41,922 nt of DNA from positions 1-41,922 of the forward strand of contig JNKJ01000042.1 in NCBI GenBank assembly GCA_000702025.1, read 5' to 3'. Positions 8,593 to 17,740 of the stretch are shown in pieces; the first letter of the stretch is position 1; each line of letters opens with the position of its first letter. The notes beneath the pieces are model-generated. The model ran no database searches, was not told the DNA's origin, and worked only from the letters and a program-made list of their open reading frames with translations. The DNA comes from Blautia schinkii DSM 10518. GTDB lineage: Bacteria > Bacillota > Clostridia > Lachnospirales > Lachnospiraceae. A program made the translations under genes and the position numbers.

Positions 8593-11502
8593 TCACACTC
8601 CATCATGTGTTACCGCTGTCAGCAGCAGCTCAGCCATCTCGGCGCTGTCTGTCCAATGGGGATGCATATTACTAATATCCTTGATGTCAACGAGAAATGA
8701 CAGTATCTTGCTGATCCGTTCTCGCCTGTCCCAGTAATTAGTCAGCTCATTTTTGATGAATCCAAGGGCTTTCTGTGGATTCATTTCTTCCTTGATGCCC
8801 ACATAAATTCCGTGGAAAACCGTTCTCATCACGGAGTTTTCAAAGTCGGGCACATCTCCGATCGTGCGTCCGGCCATTTCAAAAGGAGTCTTTAGCCTTG
8901 CGGTGTTCGCACGTTCATTCGCCATTAGCTGGCTGTACCCTCCGATAGAGAAGCCCCGTGCGAACTCCTGATATGTACTGATCCGATAATTACCTCGCTT
9001 TTCGCTCTCAAGCCCCTTGATATAGAACTTTTCTTCGTTGCTTAAGTCTCTCCAAAGAAAACTCGAAAACTCGGTCGGAATCACGCAGTCGAAAGCAATC
9101 TTCTTTGCATTCTCGATGATACTTACGATTTTACTGCCGCCCGGATTGGAGATAGCCTGACTCAACTCATAATCCAAATCCAGATCCTCGATGGTGGCAT
9201 AGGATGTCAGTACCTTCAAAGAAGCAGCGTAGGCGGCAAGCACATAGTCCGGGTCTGAAAAGTTCGGTTCCTCCTTGTCGTCAAGTGCCTGCATACTGGA
9301 AATCTGGTTCTTGACCTCCGCACGGATATCTGCGTTAATTTCATCCAAAAACGCAAAGTCTTCTCCCATCTGTTTGCGTAGCACAAGGAGAACGGTTCCC
9401 TTGACATAGTTGCCGTTCTTCAACCCGCTAGCGTCCGTTTCCGTGGCGATATTCCATGCTGCTGTCACTTTGAGTCCGGCTTTCCACATAATGATGGCAA
9501 GCTGTGCCCAAACCGCAGGGTCGGAGTGGGTGAACATCACAATCTGCAAGCCGTTGTCGCTCATGTGACGGGTCAGATTGGAATAAATATCAATCATGGT
9601 CTGACTAAAATGCTCATCGCCACGAACAGCCAGAATGCGCTTGCTGTCGGCATACCAATCTGGAAAGGCCTGCATCAAGAGCTTTTTGTCCCAGGCGAGG
9701 AAGAACTCAGAGAGTTCATGGTAGTTTACGGCATCGGCATAGGGTGGATCGGTGATCCAGATATCGCTTGTAATCTCAACATCTCTTGCATCACTGAGCG
9801 ATACCGTTGCCGTCCCTTTTGCGTCCTCGCACTCTGACGTTCTGAACCATAAGGTACTTATCATGGTTAAGCTGCGTGTTCCCCAATTCATCAGAGTATT
9901 CAATGCCTGATTATAAAAAGTCTGCTCTGTTTTATCGCAGTGCGGATTCCAACGGCAAAGCTTTGAATTGAAATCCGCACACTTATTCAAACCTAAAATA
10001 CCAGCTGCTTTTTCTAACGGTGTTTTGGCTGCTGCCGTGTGCTGAGCAAACAAGCTCAGCAGCAACAACTGCCTTGGATTAAAAAGTTGATGCCAATATT
10101 TCCAGCCACGATTACGAATAACTTCTGTTGTTTTATCTCCTTCCTCTATCTCCGTAAAGGGAACAAGGCCTTGTTCTTGCCATTGAGCAATCTTCTTCTT
10201 GACAATCTGATGAATTTTTTCCTCGTTTTCAAGATCCCTCTCACTTGGTTCTGTATAGTAACGAGTGCTCTTTGCCTTTCCATTAGGAAGAATCTCCAGG
10301 TGCTCATATCGTATTGCATAAAGCCGCTCCGTAAAGACATCGCTTTCCTGTGGCTCAAATTCATCAGATCTCCATAAACGCAATCCATATACGGTATTTC
10401 CGCTTTCATCCGTGATATCGTGGCGCAGGGCAGCAATCGGTGTACTCATCCCACAATGGGGGCAAACCATAGCATTGTTCCGTACCGTCCCGTTTCTTTC
10501 GGCTTCGGATATTTCTTTCGTCGAAACATTACTATGTATTTTGAAGTTATAGCAACCATTCTGAGGATTTTCTTCTAATTCAACAATGACTCTTCCTGCG
10601 CGGATGCCTACAACAAGTGAAGGAATCAAAGGGATCTTCCATCCACACTCAGGGCACACAGATTCCACGCAGTACAAATAAGACAACGCCCTGTCTCCGC
10701 ATTCATTTTCCTCAACACCAAGGTCGCTGATTTCTTTATCAGCCTTGCGGTAGACTTCCTCTTGAAATTTTTCGATTGCTTCACGTTCTTCAACCGATGC
10801 GCCACAAACATGAACATCCGCCCATGTCAGAAGTCCTGCCACAGGATTTAAATCGCTTCCATAGGCATCGCATCCGATTCTTGCCGCTTCAAACGGTATA
10901 GAACCTCCGCCGCAAAAGCAGTCACCAATAACAGCATTTCTACCAAAACTTCGTTCTGATAGCTGTCGAATCAGATCTGCAAGCGACGTTGCTGAAGTAC
11001 CAAGATGATGGTTTATCTCTCTCCATGATTGATCATCCGTAATCTCAACATGTTCCGGGCGGTTACACATGGCAATCTTTTCATCGTAACTAAGTGTTTC
11101 AAATACCTCGGTCTCTATCTCATCACGGGGAGCATCTTTATCTAGTTTGATCTTATCACCGGAGTCATCAAAATACATTTTATATTTTGAAAGCTTGCGA
11201 TTACTACAAACAGCTGTATACAAAACGGATACCGAGAAGCTCTTTTCCTTTCTGGATAAAAGCCCTTTGTTATCCATGCTCATAAGTTTCAGAAAGATTT
11301 CGGTATCCTTCTTTGGATTATCGCTCGCAGGCATCAGGCAGCCCAGAATGGCAGCCCGAACCAGTACTAACGGTTTTCTACCCCACCATTTTCCAAGACC
11401 GGTAATGGTCTGTCCCTGTGAGGACTTTCGCTCTTTATAACTCTCTTTACTTATCTTTGAAACAGGAAACTGTGTCTCAATAAACGACAATGGCTGCTCC
11501 AT
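8593..11502 (-). CDS. DUF1156 adenine-specific DNA methyltransferase with zinc ribbon (PglXI-like)
   Basis: 969 residues. The DUF1156 N-terminus has the family hallmark GLGKWWGRKPLVLVRAAILG (35-54). SAM-binding motif I is DCFCGGGSIPFEA (194-206). A zinc ribbon inserted in the methylase uses CPEC (283-286) and CPHC (347-350). The amino-methylase motif IV is DPPY (585-588). The family corresponds to COG1743 and is related to PglXI, the methylase of BREX type 3. It most likely methylates adenine to mark self DNA for the system. Its ATG overlaps the DUF3780 stop by one base (TAATG), so translation is coupled. No specificity domain of the type I HsdS kind is visible. Confidence 0.88.
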   Translation of the reverse strand: MEQPLSFIETQFPVSKISKESYKERKSSQGQTITGLGKWWGRKPLVLVRAAILGCLMPASDNPKKDTEIFLKLMSMDNKGLLSRKEKSFSVSVLYTAVCSNRKLSKYKMYFDDSGDKIKLDKDAPRDEIETEVFETLSYDEKIAMCNRPEHVEITDDQSWREINHHLGTSATSLADLIRQLSERSFGRNAVIGDCFCGGGSIPFEAARIGCDAYGSDLNPVAGLLTWADVHVCGASVEEREAIEKFQEEVYRKADKEISDLGVEENECGDRALSYLYCVESVCPECGWKIPLIPSLVVGIRAGRVIVELEENPQNGCYNFKIHSNVSTKEISEAERNGTVRNNAMVCPHCGMSTPIAALRHDITDESGNTVYGLRLWRSDEFEPQESDVFTERLYAIRYEHLEILPNGKAKSTRYYTEPSERDLENEEKIHQIVKKKIAQWQEQGLVPFTEIEEGDKTTEVIRNRGWKYWHQLFNPRQLLLLSLFAQHTAAAKTPLEKAAGILGLNKCADFNSKLCRWNPHCDKTEQTFYNQALNTLMNWGTRSLTMISTLWFRTSECEDAKGTATVSLSDARDVEITSDIWITDPPYADAVNYHELSEFFLAWDKKLLMQAFPDWYADSKRILAVRGDEHFSQTMIDIYSNLTRHMSDNGLQIVMFTHSDPAVWAQLAIIMWKAGLKVTAAWNIATETDASGLKNGNYVKGTVLLVLRKQMGEDFAFLDEINADIRAEVKNQISSMQALDDKEEPNFSDPDYVLAAYAASLKVLTSYATIEDLDLDYELSQAISNPGGSKIVSIIENAKKIAFDCVIPTEFSSFLWRDLSNEEKFYIKGLESEKRGNYRISTYQEFARGFSIGGYSQLMANERANTARLKTPFEMAGRTIGDVPDFENSVMRTVFHGIYVGIKEEMNPQKALGFIKNELTNYWDRRERISKILSFLVDIKDISNMHPHWTDSAEMAELLLTAVTHDGV

Positions 11503-12062
11503 TATTTTTCTCCTTCCACAATCTCCATCAAACTCAACTGATGGTATGGCCTGTCATCAACGGGATTTTCGCATAATGCGTAGCGCAAAGCTACACGCCA
11601 GCCATGCTTGCTGTCATTGATTGCTCCTGTGCTGGCATTGGTTATGGTGTATAACCACCAGCGCTCCTCCGGCTGCAAGCCCAACCAGTTGCGAAGGGCT
11701 GTGGGAATCCCGGACGGGTCATTGTTCTCAATTGCCCACAAGAGAACCATCAGTTCTTTACCAAATCGTTTCTCAACGGGAATGCCACCATTTACGAATT
11801 TCCCTACTGGAATCTTGTCCTGCTTTAAACGACCATTGAATTCGTTGGTCACAGTATCTGCAAGCAATTTCCACTTATGCCTTGATATTTCAATCTTGAG
11901 GATATCCTTCCTCTGAATTTTCTGTTCTCCCTCTGTTTCCCAATGAAAGCGTTCATAGACGCAAACCCGGTCATCCACATTCTGAATTGTCGGAATCAAG
12001 ACATAGAAGTGGTTTTCTGTTTCCGTAGGATTAAAACCGAAACCTATGTAATCCTTTTTCAC
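11502..12062 (-). CDS. DUF3780 protein of anti-phage cassette
   Basis: 186 residues, beginning KKDYIGFGFNPTETENHFYV. It contains RHKWKLLADTVTNEFNGRLK and GKFVNGGIPVEKRFGKELMV, then WLGLQPEERWWLYTITNAST and GWRVALRYALCENP, which is the DUF3780 pattern as I know it. The family has no established biochemical activity; it is found almost only between DUF499 and DUF1156 genes in defence islands. The start is GTG (12060-12062), overlapping the DUF499 stop, and the stop overlaps the methylase start, so it is embedded in the operon. A role as adaptor or specificity factor for the ATPase-methylase pair is inference only. Confidence 0.85.
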   Translation of the reverse strand: MKKDYIGFGFNPTETENHFYVLIPTIQNVDDRVCVYERFHWETEGEQKIQRKDILKIEISRHKWKLLADTVTNEFNGRLKQDKIPVGKFVNGGIPVEKRFGKELMVLLWAIENNDPSGIPTALRNWLGLQPEERWWLYTITNASTGAINDSKHGWRVALRYALCENPVDDRPYHQLSLMEIVEGEK

Positions 12063-15000
12063 TGAATAATATCTCCTTCCTTGCGCAGTCTGTCCAAATC
12101 AATTTTCGTGCGGTTTGCCCAGTCGATGAAATCTGCGCCCTTGATAAACATCATTTCCTTATACTCAAAGGTCACGACAGATTCTCGATTTTTAAAGTTG
12201 GTCTCACGTATCAAATCAATAATGCACTGCAAATCCCCCGGAAGATACGGAATATTGGCTGTGTATTCAATATAGTTATCTTCATTGCCTTTCTCATAGA
12301 TATATGCGCTGCCGCCCTTGAGAAACAAGTCGTTAATCTTCGAGAGAGTCTCCATTTCCCGATATGCACTCTCGGTATCCTCAAACTTTCTCATTTTGTT
12401 CCAACGCAGAAGAACAGTCTTACTTTCATCAATCTTCTTTTGAACGGTTGTATGGGCAGAGATATCCACGAGAATATCCTTAGTATCAATCAGCTGTCCA
12501 TTATAAAACGTCGCTGTGCGGACGAATTTGCATTCCTCCGGCAGAACGATTTCGCCGTTATAAATGCCTCCGTTTTCCTTCGGCTCACTGCCATCGGTGG
12601 TATAGCGCACTTCATACTTACTATTAGTGGCAAGCTCCATCACACGACCACTCGGGGTGGTACGCTGGCCATATTTGACCGGAACCTTTCCGAAGAATTC
12701 CACCACAGCACCGATCTTGCGCTCGCCGGTTGGGTCAATACAAACAAAACGGAGACTAGGTTCCTTTGTAACGAACACAGTGCCTTCCACTTCATTGGAA
12801 GCAGCAGTAGGATCAGCCCCAATATCATAGTAAACACGACCGCCTACACCATGAATGCGCAACGTGAATTCCTGTTTGGTCTCGTCATAACCTGTCTGAG
12901 ATACGGTGACGCTGGTCGGATCTTTCTCAAAAGGCCCCTTAATCAGATAGCCGCCGATTTCTCTCCATTTATCTTTTTTCAGGCAATCCTCACGGAGACT
13001 GCTTAGCTGATCTGGGTGGTACCACTGCCATGAAGTTTCGCTAGCAGCTCGACTGGTGATCTGGCTGTACATCATTTCCTTGGTGGTGAAAAGACGAGCT
13101 TCGCATTTTTTGCGCAGTGTCTCCATGAAAGTATCTTCTCTCGAAAACGGCTCGTACTTCATTCCCTCTTTTAAAACGGCGATGATCTGCTCTTCACCTT
13201 CAAACTTATTGCCTTTGAATTCCAGCTTGAAATCCGAAGAAACAATTCCGTTTTTTGTCGGATAGTATAACGTAATAAAGGTCTCACGAATGGTGGAGAG
13301 TAGCGCTTGCAATGCCTTGTCGTACTGTATCTCTGCCTCCTTATATTGCTGATCTGTCGCCGAAACTCCTTCGCTCTTCATTGATTCCAAAATCGACTGG
13401 ATAGCTTTCAGCTTTTTGCTATTTACATAAAGTTTCTCCATGACACTCCTGTCGCCGGAGAGGAACATTACCCTGTTCTTATAAATGGAATTCTTATAAA
13501 ACTCCTCCAAATCCGGGTGTAACCTGTTTCCAGGATATGGTTCAAAAATCACAAGCGAAATTTTGTTTTCATCAAGTTCAATCTCATCAATTGCTGGCAA
13601 CACAAACAACTGCTCATAGCATACCTTCAGCTTTGGCGCAAAGTTTTCTGCCAACATCTTTTTCAATTCTTTTCTTGCCTTCTCGTTGGTATATGAATCC
13701 ACAAGTGTGTTCATTTCTGCAACCATATTCTTGGTGTTCTGGAAATAGAGTCGGCCTCTGTTATCCGTTTTCATGTACCAACACAGTGCTTTCAACTCTT
13801 CCAAAGCTGTCTTCATAATGCTGATATCCACCTCTGGCGCAGCGATGTACCCCAACGCATCCGCTTCAGTCAACCCCAATATTCCATGAGTAGCAGTGGA
13901 AAGAGATGAGACGAGCAGCATCTTTGCCAACTGCTGCGCATAGTCTTTTCCGTCTGTGCGCTCAATGTCAATGTTTTCAGCAATAGAAAGATTATTCTGA
14001 GCAATATCGTGGCTGATGGCATCTTCCAAAGACGGCTTAATCTGCCGAAACATGGCCATCAGGTTAGAGTTGTTCAGGTTCACATCGTATACGTTGATTA
14101 GATATGTGCTGTCCGCTTTGCTACTTTTATAAATCTCACGGACAATCTGTCTCATCAGTTTGATAAGACCACGGGTTTGCTGGAAATTCTGGTTTTCCTT
14201 AAAACGTGCATACAGTTCCTTAATGGATGGGTGGAACGGATAAGAATCCACGATTCCCTTATATACAGATTCACCGGAATAAGAGGTAAATCCCAATTTC
14301 TTTGCGCTAGCAACGGCGTCTTTATAGGCCATTGCAATTGTATTTTTTTCGTATCCGTAGTCAGACTTCAACCCAATATCCTCAAACAGTCTTTTACGGA
14401 GAATAGAGTATATCTCATCGCTGTTTAGGGCAACAGGCGCAATCTCAATGGCAATACGGTTTGCCTCCTGCTCCAATTCTCTAAAGCTAGATTGCAAAAG
14501 CTCACTGCCCGATTCATACGCCGCTTTCAAGTCAGAGAATACGAGACAAACGTTACTGAGTTGTTCTTTGCCCAAAGCACTGAACAGGTTTGCTAGCGCA
14601 GTCATCGTGACCTTACTCAAATCGGAATTGCCAACAGTGATTGATTTCGCATTCTCCAGATAAGGTGGAAGCTCATCAAAAAGAATCAGCGTCTTTTCGC
14701 CCTTAAGTAAATTAATCCAAGCGCTTTCGCCCGGTGCACGCAGAGGGGAATAGTATCCGCTAAACATTTCTTTTTTGTCAAGCTGTTCGGCGATGCTTCC
14801 CCAAATGCCAAAGTCGGCATTTTCTCTACCGGAGAAGGTGACAACTTTAATGTTACCAATCCCTGCGTACTCCTTGCCCAACACCCTTATACGCAGAACT
14901 TCGTCGCTTGCCAGCAGAGCAAGCGCCAACATGCTATGCGTTTTACCGCCGCCCATGGCTTGTGTAAGCTTAACAACGCCGGTATCTGATTCACCTCGAA

Positions 15001-15178
15001 AGCGCTTGAAAGCAATGTCAAAGAGCATGGTCATTCCCTGCGTCTGGAAATTTTCCACAAAGAATTTTTCTTTATTAACCCTGCCTTCTGCAAAATCAGA
15101 AAGATTCAAAACGTCATCTCTAACGGTATCCGAAAAGACCGATTCACGAGGCTTCAACATTTCCCGTATAGTTTTCAT
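12059..15178 (-). CDS. DUF499 AAA+ ATPase of anti-phage cassette (BrxC/PglY-like)
   Basis: 1039 residues. The P-loop is AMGGGKTHS (74-82) and the Walker B is TLILFDELPP (163-172), both typical of DUF499 (COG1483). These large ATPases are related in architecture to BrxC/PglY of BREX and are presumed to couple ATP hydrolysis to sensing or remodelling phage DNA. The C-terminal third contains a beta-rich domain including VKYGQRTTPSGRVMELATNS, similar to chitobiase-like or Ig-like folds sometimes seen at the end of this family. It is the first gene of a four-gene operon with overlapping ends. GGAG precedes the ATG. The XRE regulator gene sits 145 bp upstream on the same strand. Confidence 0.87.
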   Translation of the reverse strand: MKTIREMLKPRESVFSDTVRDDVLNLSDFAEGRVNKEKFFVENFQTQGMTMLFDIAFKRFRGESDTGVVKLTQAMGGGKTHSMLALALLASDEVLRIRVLGKEYAGIGNIKVVTFSGRENADFGIWGSIAEQLDKKEMFSGYYSPLRAPGESAWINLLKGEKTLILFDELPPYLENAKSITVGNSDLSKVTMTALANLFSALGKEQLSNVCLVFSDLKAAYESGSELLQSSFRELEQEANRIAIEIAPVALNSDEIYSILRKRLFEDIGLKSDYGYEKNTIAMAYKDAVASAKKLGFTSYSGESVYKGIVDSYPFHPSIKELYARFKENQNFQQTRGLIKLMRQIVREIYKSSKADSTYLINVYDVNLNNSNLMAMFRQIKPSLEDAISHDIAQNNLSIAENIDIERTDGKDYAQQLAKMLLVSSLSTATHGILGLTEADALGYIAAPEVDISIMKTALEELKALCWYMKTDNRGRLYFQNTKNMVAEMNTLVDSYTNEKARKELKKMLAENFAPKLKVCYEQLFVLPAIDEIELDENKISLVIFEPYPGNRLHPDLEEFYKNSIYKNRVMFLSGDRSVMEKLYVNSKKLKAIQSILESMKSEGVSATDQQYKEAEIQYDKALQALLSTIRETFITLYYPTKNGIVSSDFKLEFKGNKFEGEEQIIAVLKEGMKYEPFSREDTFMETLRKKCEARLFTTKEMMYSQITSRAASETSWQWYHPDQLSSLREDCLKKDKWREIGGYLIKGPFEKDPTSVTVSQTGYDETKQEFTLRIHGVGGRVYYDIGADPTAASNEVEGTVFVTKEPSLRFVCIDPTGERKIGAVVEFFGKVPVKYGQRTTPSGRVMELATNSKYEVRYTTDGSEPKENGGIYNGEIVLPEECKFVRTATFYNGQLIDTKDILVDISAHTTVQKKIDESKTVLLRWNKMRKFEDTESAYREMETLSKINDLFLKGGSAYIYEKGNEDNYIEYTANIPYLPGDLQCIIDLIRETNFKNRESVVTFEYKEMMFIKGADFIDWANRTKIDLDRLRKEGDIIQ

Positions 15179-15261
15179 TTTCTTATCTCCATTTCTTTAG
15201 TATTTTAGCGATAGTAAAGCAGATTAGGATTGCTCCTGTATCTACCCGGACATGCTCAACT

Positions 15262-15274
15262 ATATCGCCGATAT
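15262..15274. promoter_or_regulatory. Candidate operator for the XRE regulator upstream of the DUF499 operon
   Basis: A perfect 6-bp inverted repeat, ATATCGCCGATAT (centre C/G), lies in the 145-bp gap between the XRE gene and the DUF499 ATPase gene, 84 bp before the latter's start. The flanks are AT-rich and the minus strand reads TATAGT overlapping one arm, which could be a -10 box. XRE repressors bind dyads of this size, so repression of the operon by the adjacent regulator is plausible. There is only one copy visible and no experimental support. Confidence 0.3.
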
Positions 15275-15323
15275 TAAAATTAAAATCATAGTAAATTCTT
15301 TGATATCCATCTCAGTAAAAAAC

Positions 15324-15536
15324 TTATTCTTTATTTTCTCGCACCACTTCGCAAATATCTCCAATGTCACACTCCAAATATCCGCAGATACGCAGGAGCA
15401 CGGATAGAGCAACATCCTCACCCTTGTTGAGTTTGCTCATCGTTCCCGTGGCAAGATTTAAATCTTTGCGCATCTGCGGTTTTGTAATATCTCTCTCAAT
15501 AAGGCGTACCCATAGCTTTTTATAACTGATTTTCAT
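15324..15536 (-). CDS. XRE-family (Cro/C1-type) helix-turn-helix regulator
   Basis: 70 residues, consisting of one DNA-binding domain: KKLWVRLIERDITKPQMRKD, then LNLATGTMSKLNKGEDVALS (the helix-turn-helix), then VLLRICGYLECDIGDICEVV. This is the compact HTH_26/YozG-like type. The position directly before the DUF499 operon on the same strand suggests that it regulates the defence genes and possibly itself. It has no ligand-binding or peptidase domain, so any inducing signal would have to act directly or through another protein. Confidence 0.85.
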   Translation of the reverse strand: MKISYKKLWVRLIERDITKPQMRKDLNLATGTMSKLNKGEDVALSVLLRICGYLECDIGDICEVVRENKE

Positions 15537-15668
15537 AACCTTTCCATCCTAATCCAATTAAAATTCAATACTTTATAATGTATCACAATGCCTTTCACAT
15601 TTCAATAAGGCACTGCACAAATCAAAGAAAAAATCGCAACTTCTTGAAGCACAATAATCACTAATACT

Positions 15669-16023
15669 CATTCAAATTTACATGAGCTGTAAATTGAAGA
15701 ATTCTTTCTGTTGAGTCGAAAAACTTTTTAGGATCTCACAAACAAGCAATCCCCCATCTTCTTCGAACACCACCTGCAGTGTCGACCGCACGAGCAAAAT
15801 GCTCATTATTCTTTTTGTAACTATGAAAATATTGCCCTTATAATCCAATTGGTGATTTGTGCTTTGTGTACAGCAGCTCAAAAAAGGCATCCTACGCATA
15901 TTGCGGGATTACTCTTAAATTCATGATACCCATTACGATTGTCTGACCTTTGTATATCGGATAATTCACACAGCAGGTAATCCCCTCCAGTTCCAACCTG
16001 CGAATAATATCTCTCACATAATA
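15669..16023 (-). pseudogene. Decayed gene of unknown identity, 5' end removed by the IS1634-family element
   Basis: A single minus-strand frame can be followed for over 115 codons, broken only by one TAG, one TAA and one TGA. It reads VRDIIRRLELEGITCCVNYP, IYKGQTIVMGIMNLRVIPQY, stop, DAFFELLYTKHKSPIGL, stop, GQYFHSYKKNNEHFARAVDT, AGGVRRRWGIACL, stop, DPKKFFDSTERILQFTAHVN. The long conserved frame with three point nonsense changes implies a recently inactivated gene. I do not recognise the family. The upstream end stops exactly at the inverted repeat of the IS element, so the 5' part was lost or displaced by that insertion. Confidence 0.5.
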
Positions 16024-17740
16024 AACTATAATTCCGCATAAATTTTCTACTTACACTTCAATGGTAGTAAGTGGGAATTTATAAGGCACCTGTACCTTGA
16101 AAATATCATATATGGCATTTGCCTCTTTGCGAGGCTCCTGTGGTATGGCATATTCCTTGTATACCTTGCATTTTTGATTACGTAGATAAATTAAGAATAC
16201 TCTCGGCGTTTAGCGACTTCGCTTTCTTAGAGCGACGTTTAAGCAACTCCTGCTGGAGTCTCTGCATAATGGCTATTGCCATAAAGCTAATCAGCAAATA
16301 GCCCGCGAATGCCTGCTCGCTCTGCACTCTGATAGGCAACAGGTCAGCGTAGTTTTTACTTATGTCAAATACCTACTCTACATGCTGCCTTGTGTAATAC
16401 ATCGGCAGAAGCCTGTCTTCTGATATTTCTTCTGACACCAGGATAGCAAAGACTCCAAGCCTCTTGATGGCAGCGTCTGTTTCATCGAAGTCTTTTTTGC
16501 TATCTAATGCATTTAGGATTGTTTTCTTATGCTGCATGAGATACATATCCTCATCAATGCAGAGATAAATATATGCCTCATGGCCGCATACGTTGACCGG
16601 GATTTTCTTGATGAATACAAGCCTGTTCCCGTAACGATGGGCGTATTTTTGCGACATAAGACCCTCCAGGTTTCCAGCAGCCGCATTTTTAAACACTGTT
16701 TTGTTTGGAGCCAATCTCGTCATGAACGGAATACCGCTTTCAAACAGTTCCGCCGCATTCTTTTCCGAAAAATATCCCGCATCAAGGATTGCGCGGCTGA
16801 CAGATATCCCATACTGCTCAAGTTCGCTCACAGTAGTTATTAAAGTAGAGACATCAATGATGTTTCCAGCAATATACCTGAAATATATGGGCATCCCATT
16901 ATCACGGTCTATGACATAAATGAGCCTGACTTCACGGCTTATATCACCGTTATGGTTACTGATCTGTGTGATGTCCATTTTAGTGGCATTTGGCACTCCG
17001 GTACTGTCAACAAGGATCCCTGCGGCTCCACCATCTCCATAGATGGAAGATAGATATCCCTCAAAAAAATGACGTTGGACCTCCTCACTGCCAAGTTCTT
17101 TCAGGACTCTGCTGATGTTCTGGCTGGTAAGGTTTGCGCGCGGAAATGCAAGGTACGAATAGTTTCCCTCGTACCATATCTTGGCATGGCAGCTTGCACC
17201 CTTGTTTGTCAGTAACCGGTAAAAAATCAACGCAAGAAGCGTATCGCTTTCATCGGGAAGGGCATTTTGGATGCTATTGTAAAATGGCTGGAGAGGTATT
17301 CCTGCAAAAACCATGCGTCTCCAAAGTGCAGTATCAGCTTCTCGGTTTCAGGAACAACTGGCTCTAATGGGAGGGCAGAAGGTGGAACCTCCTTACGTCC
17401 CTCACCTAAAACGTACTGATAGATGACGCCTTTTTGGCAGAAGATATGTTTCTCTTTATCTATGACCCTGCCGAGATTTTCCATGCGTCTGGTTTTCACC
17501 TTTCCCTTGTCGCGAATTGACTCATACAAGGATGCGTAAATTACACCATTGGACTTCCGATCATAATGAATATAAGCCATGGCAGAATACCTCCCATATG
17601 TAAGTCTATTATATTCTACTTACATTATATAGTATTCTATCTACATTAGTAAGTATAAAATGCCACTATTTGTGATATTTATGCGGATTTGAAGGTGCTT
17701 ATACAGAATGTAAGTCTAAAATATTTACGGAATTATAGTT
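16024..17740 (-). mobile_element. IS1634-family insertion sequence, inactivated
   Basis: Terminal inverted repeats of 31 bp (16024-16054 and 17710-17740) agree at 26 of 31 positions and begin AACTATAATTCCG. They enclose a decayed transposase gene and give an element of 1717 bp, a normal size for the family. No convincing target duplication flanks it (ATAATA on the left, AAATCA on the right), so a deletion or rearrangement may have followed insertion. The right end lies inside the 3' end of a serine recombinase gene and supplies its stop codon. Confidence 0.75.
16051..17580 (-). pseudogene. IS1634-family DDE transposase, frameshifted and nonsense-mutated
   Basis: The gene begins MAYIHYDRKSNGVIYASLYE (17580) with a good ribosome binding site, and shifts frame near 17275. 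It continues with LALIFYRLLTNKGASCHAKI, ILVDSTGVPN (first catalytic Asp) and RAILDAGYFSEKNAAELF (second Asp region) to a TAG at 16373-16375. The same frame then goes on as VFDISKNYADLLPIRVQSEQ and AFAGYLLISFMAIAIMQRLQ. A last shift near 16180 leads to LRNQKCKVYKEYAIPQEPRK and a stop at 16051. Two frameshifts and one nonsense codon make it inactive. About 500 residues would be expected when intact, which fits IS1634 transposases. Confidence 0.8.

Noticed and set aside
12440..13006. A 188-codon plus-strand frame inside the DUF499 gene
   Set aside because: It is antisense to a well-supported coding region with clear family motifs, and has no recognisable domain of its own.
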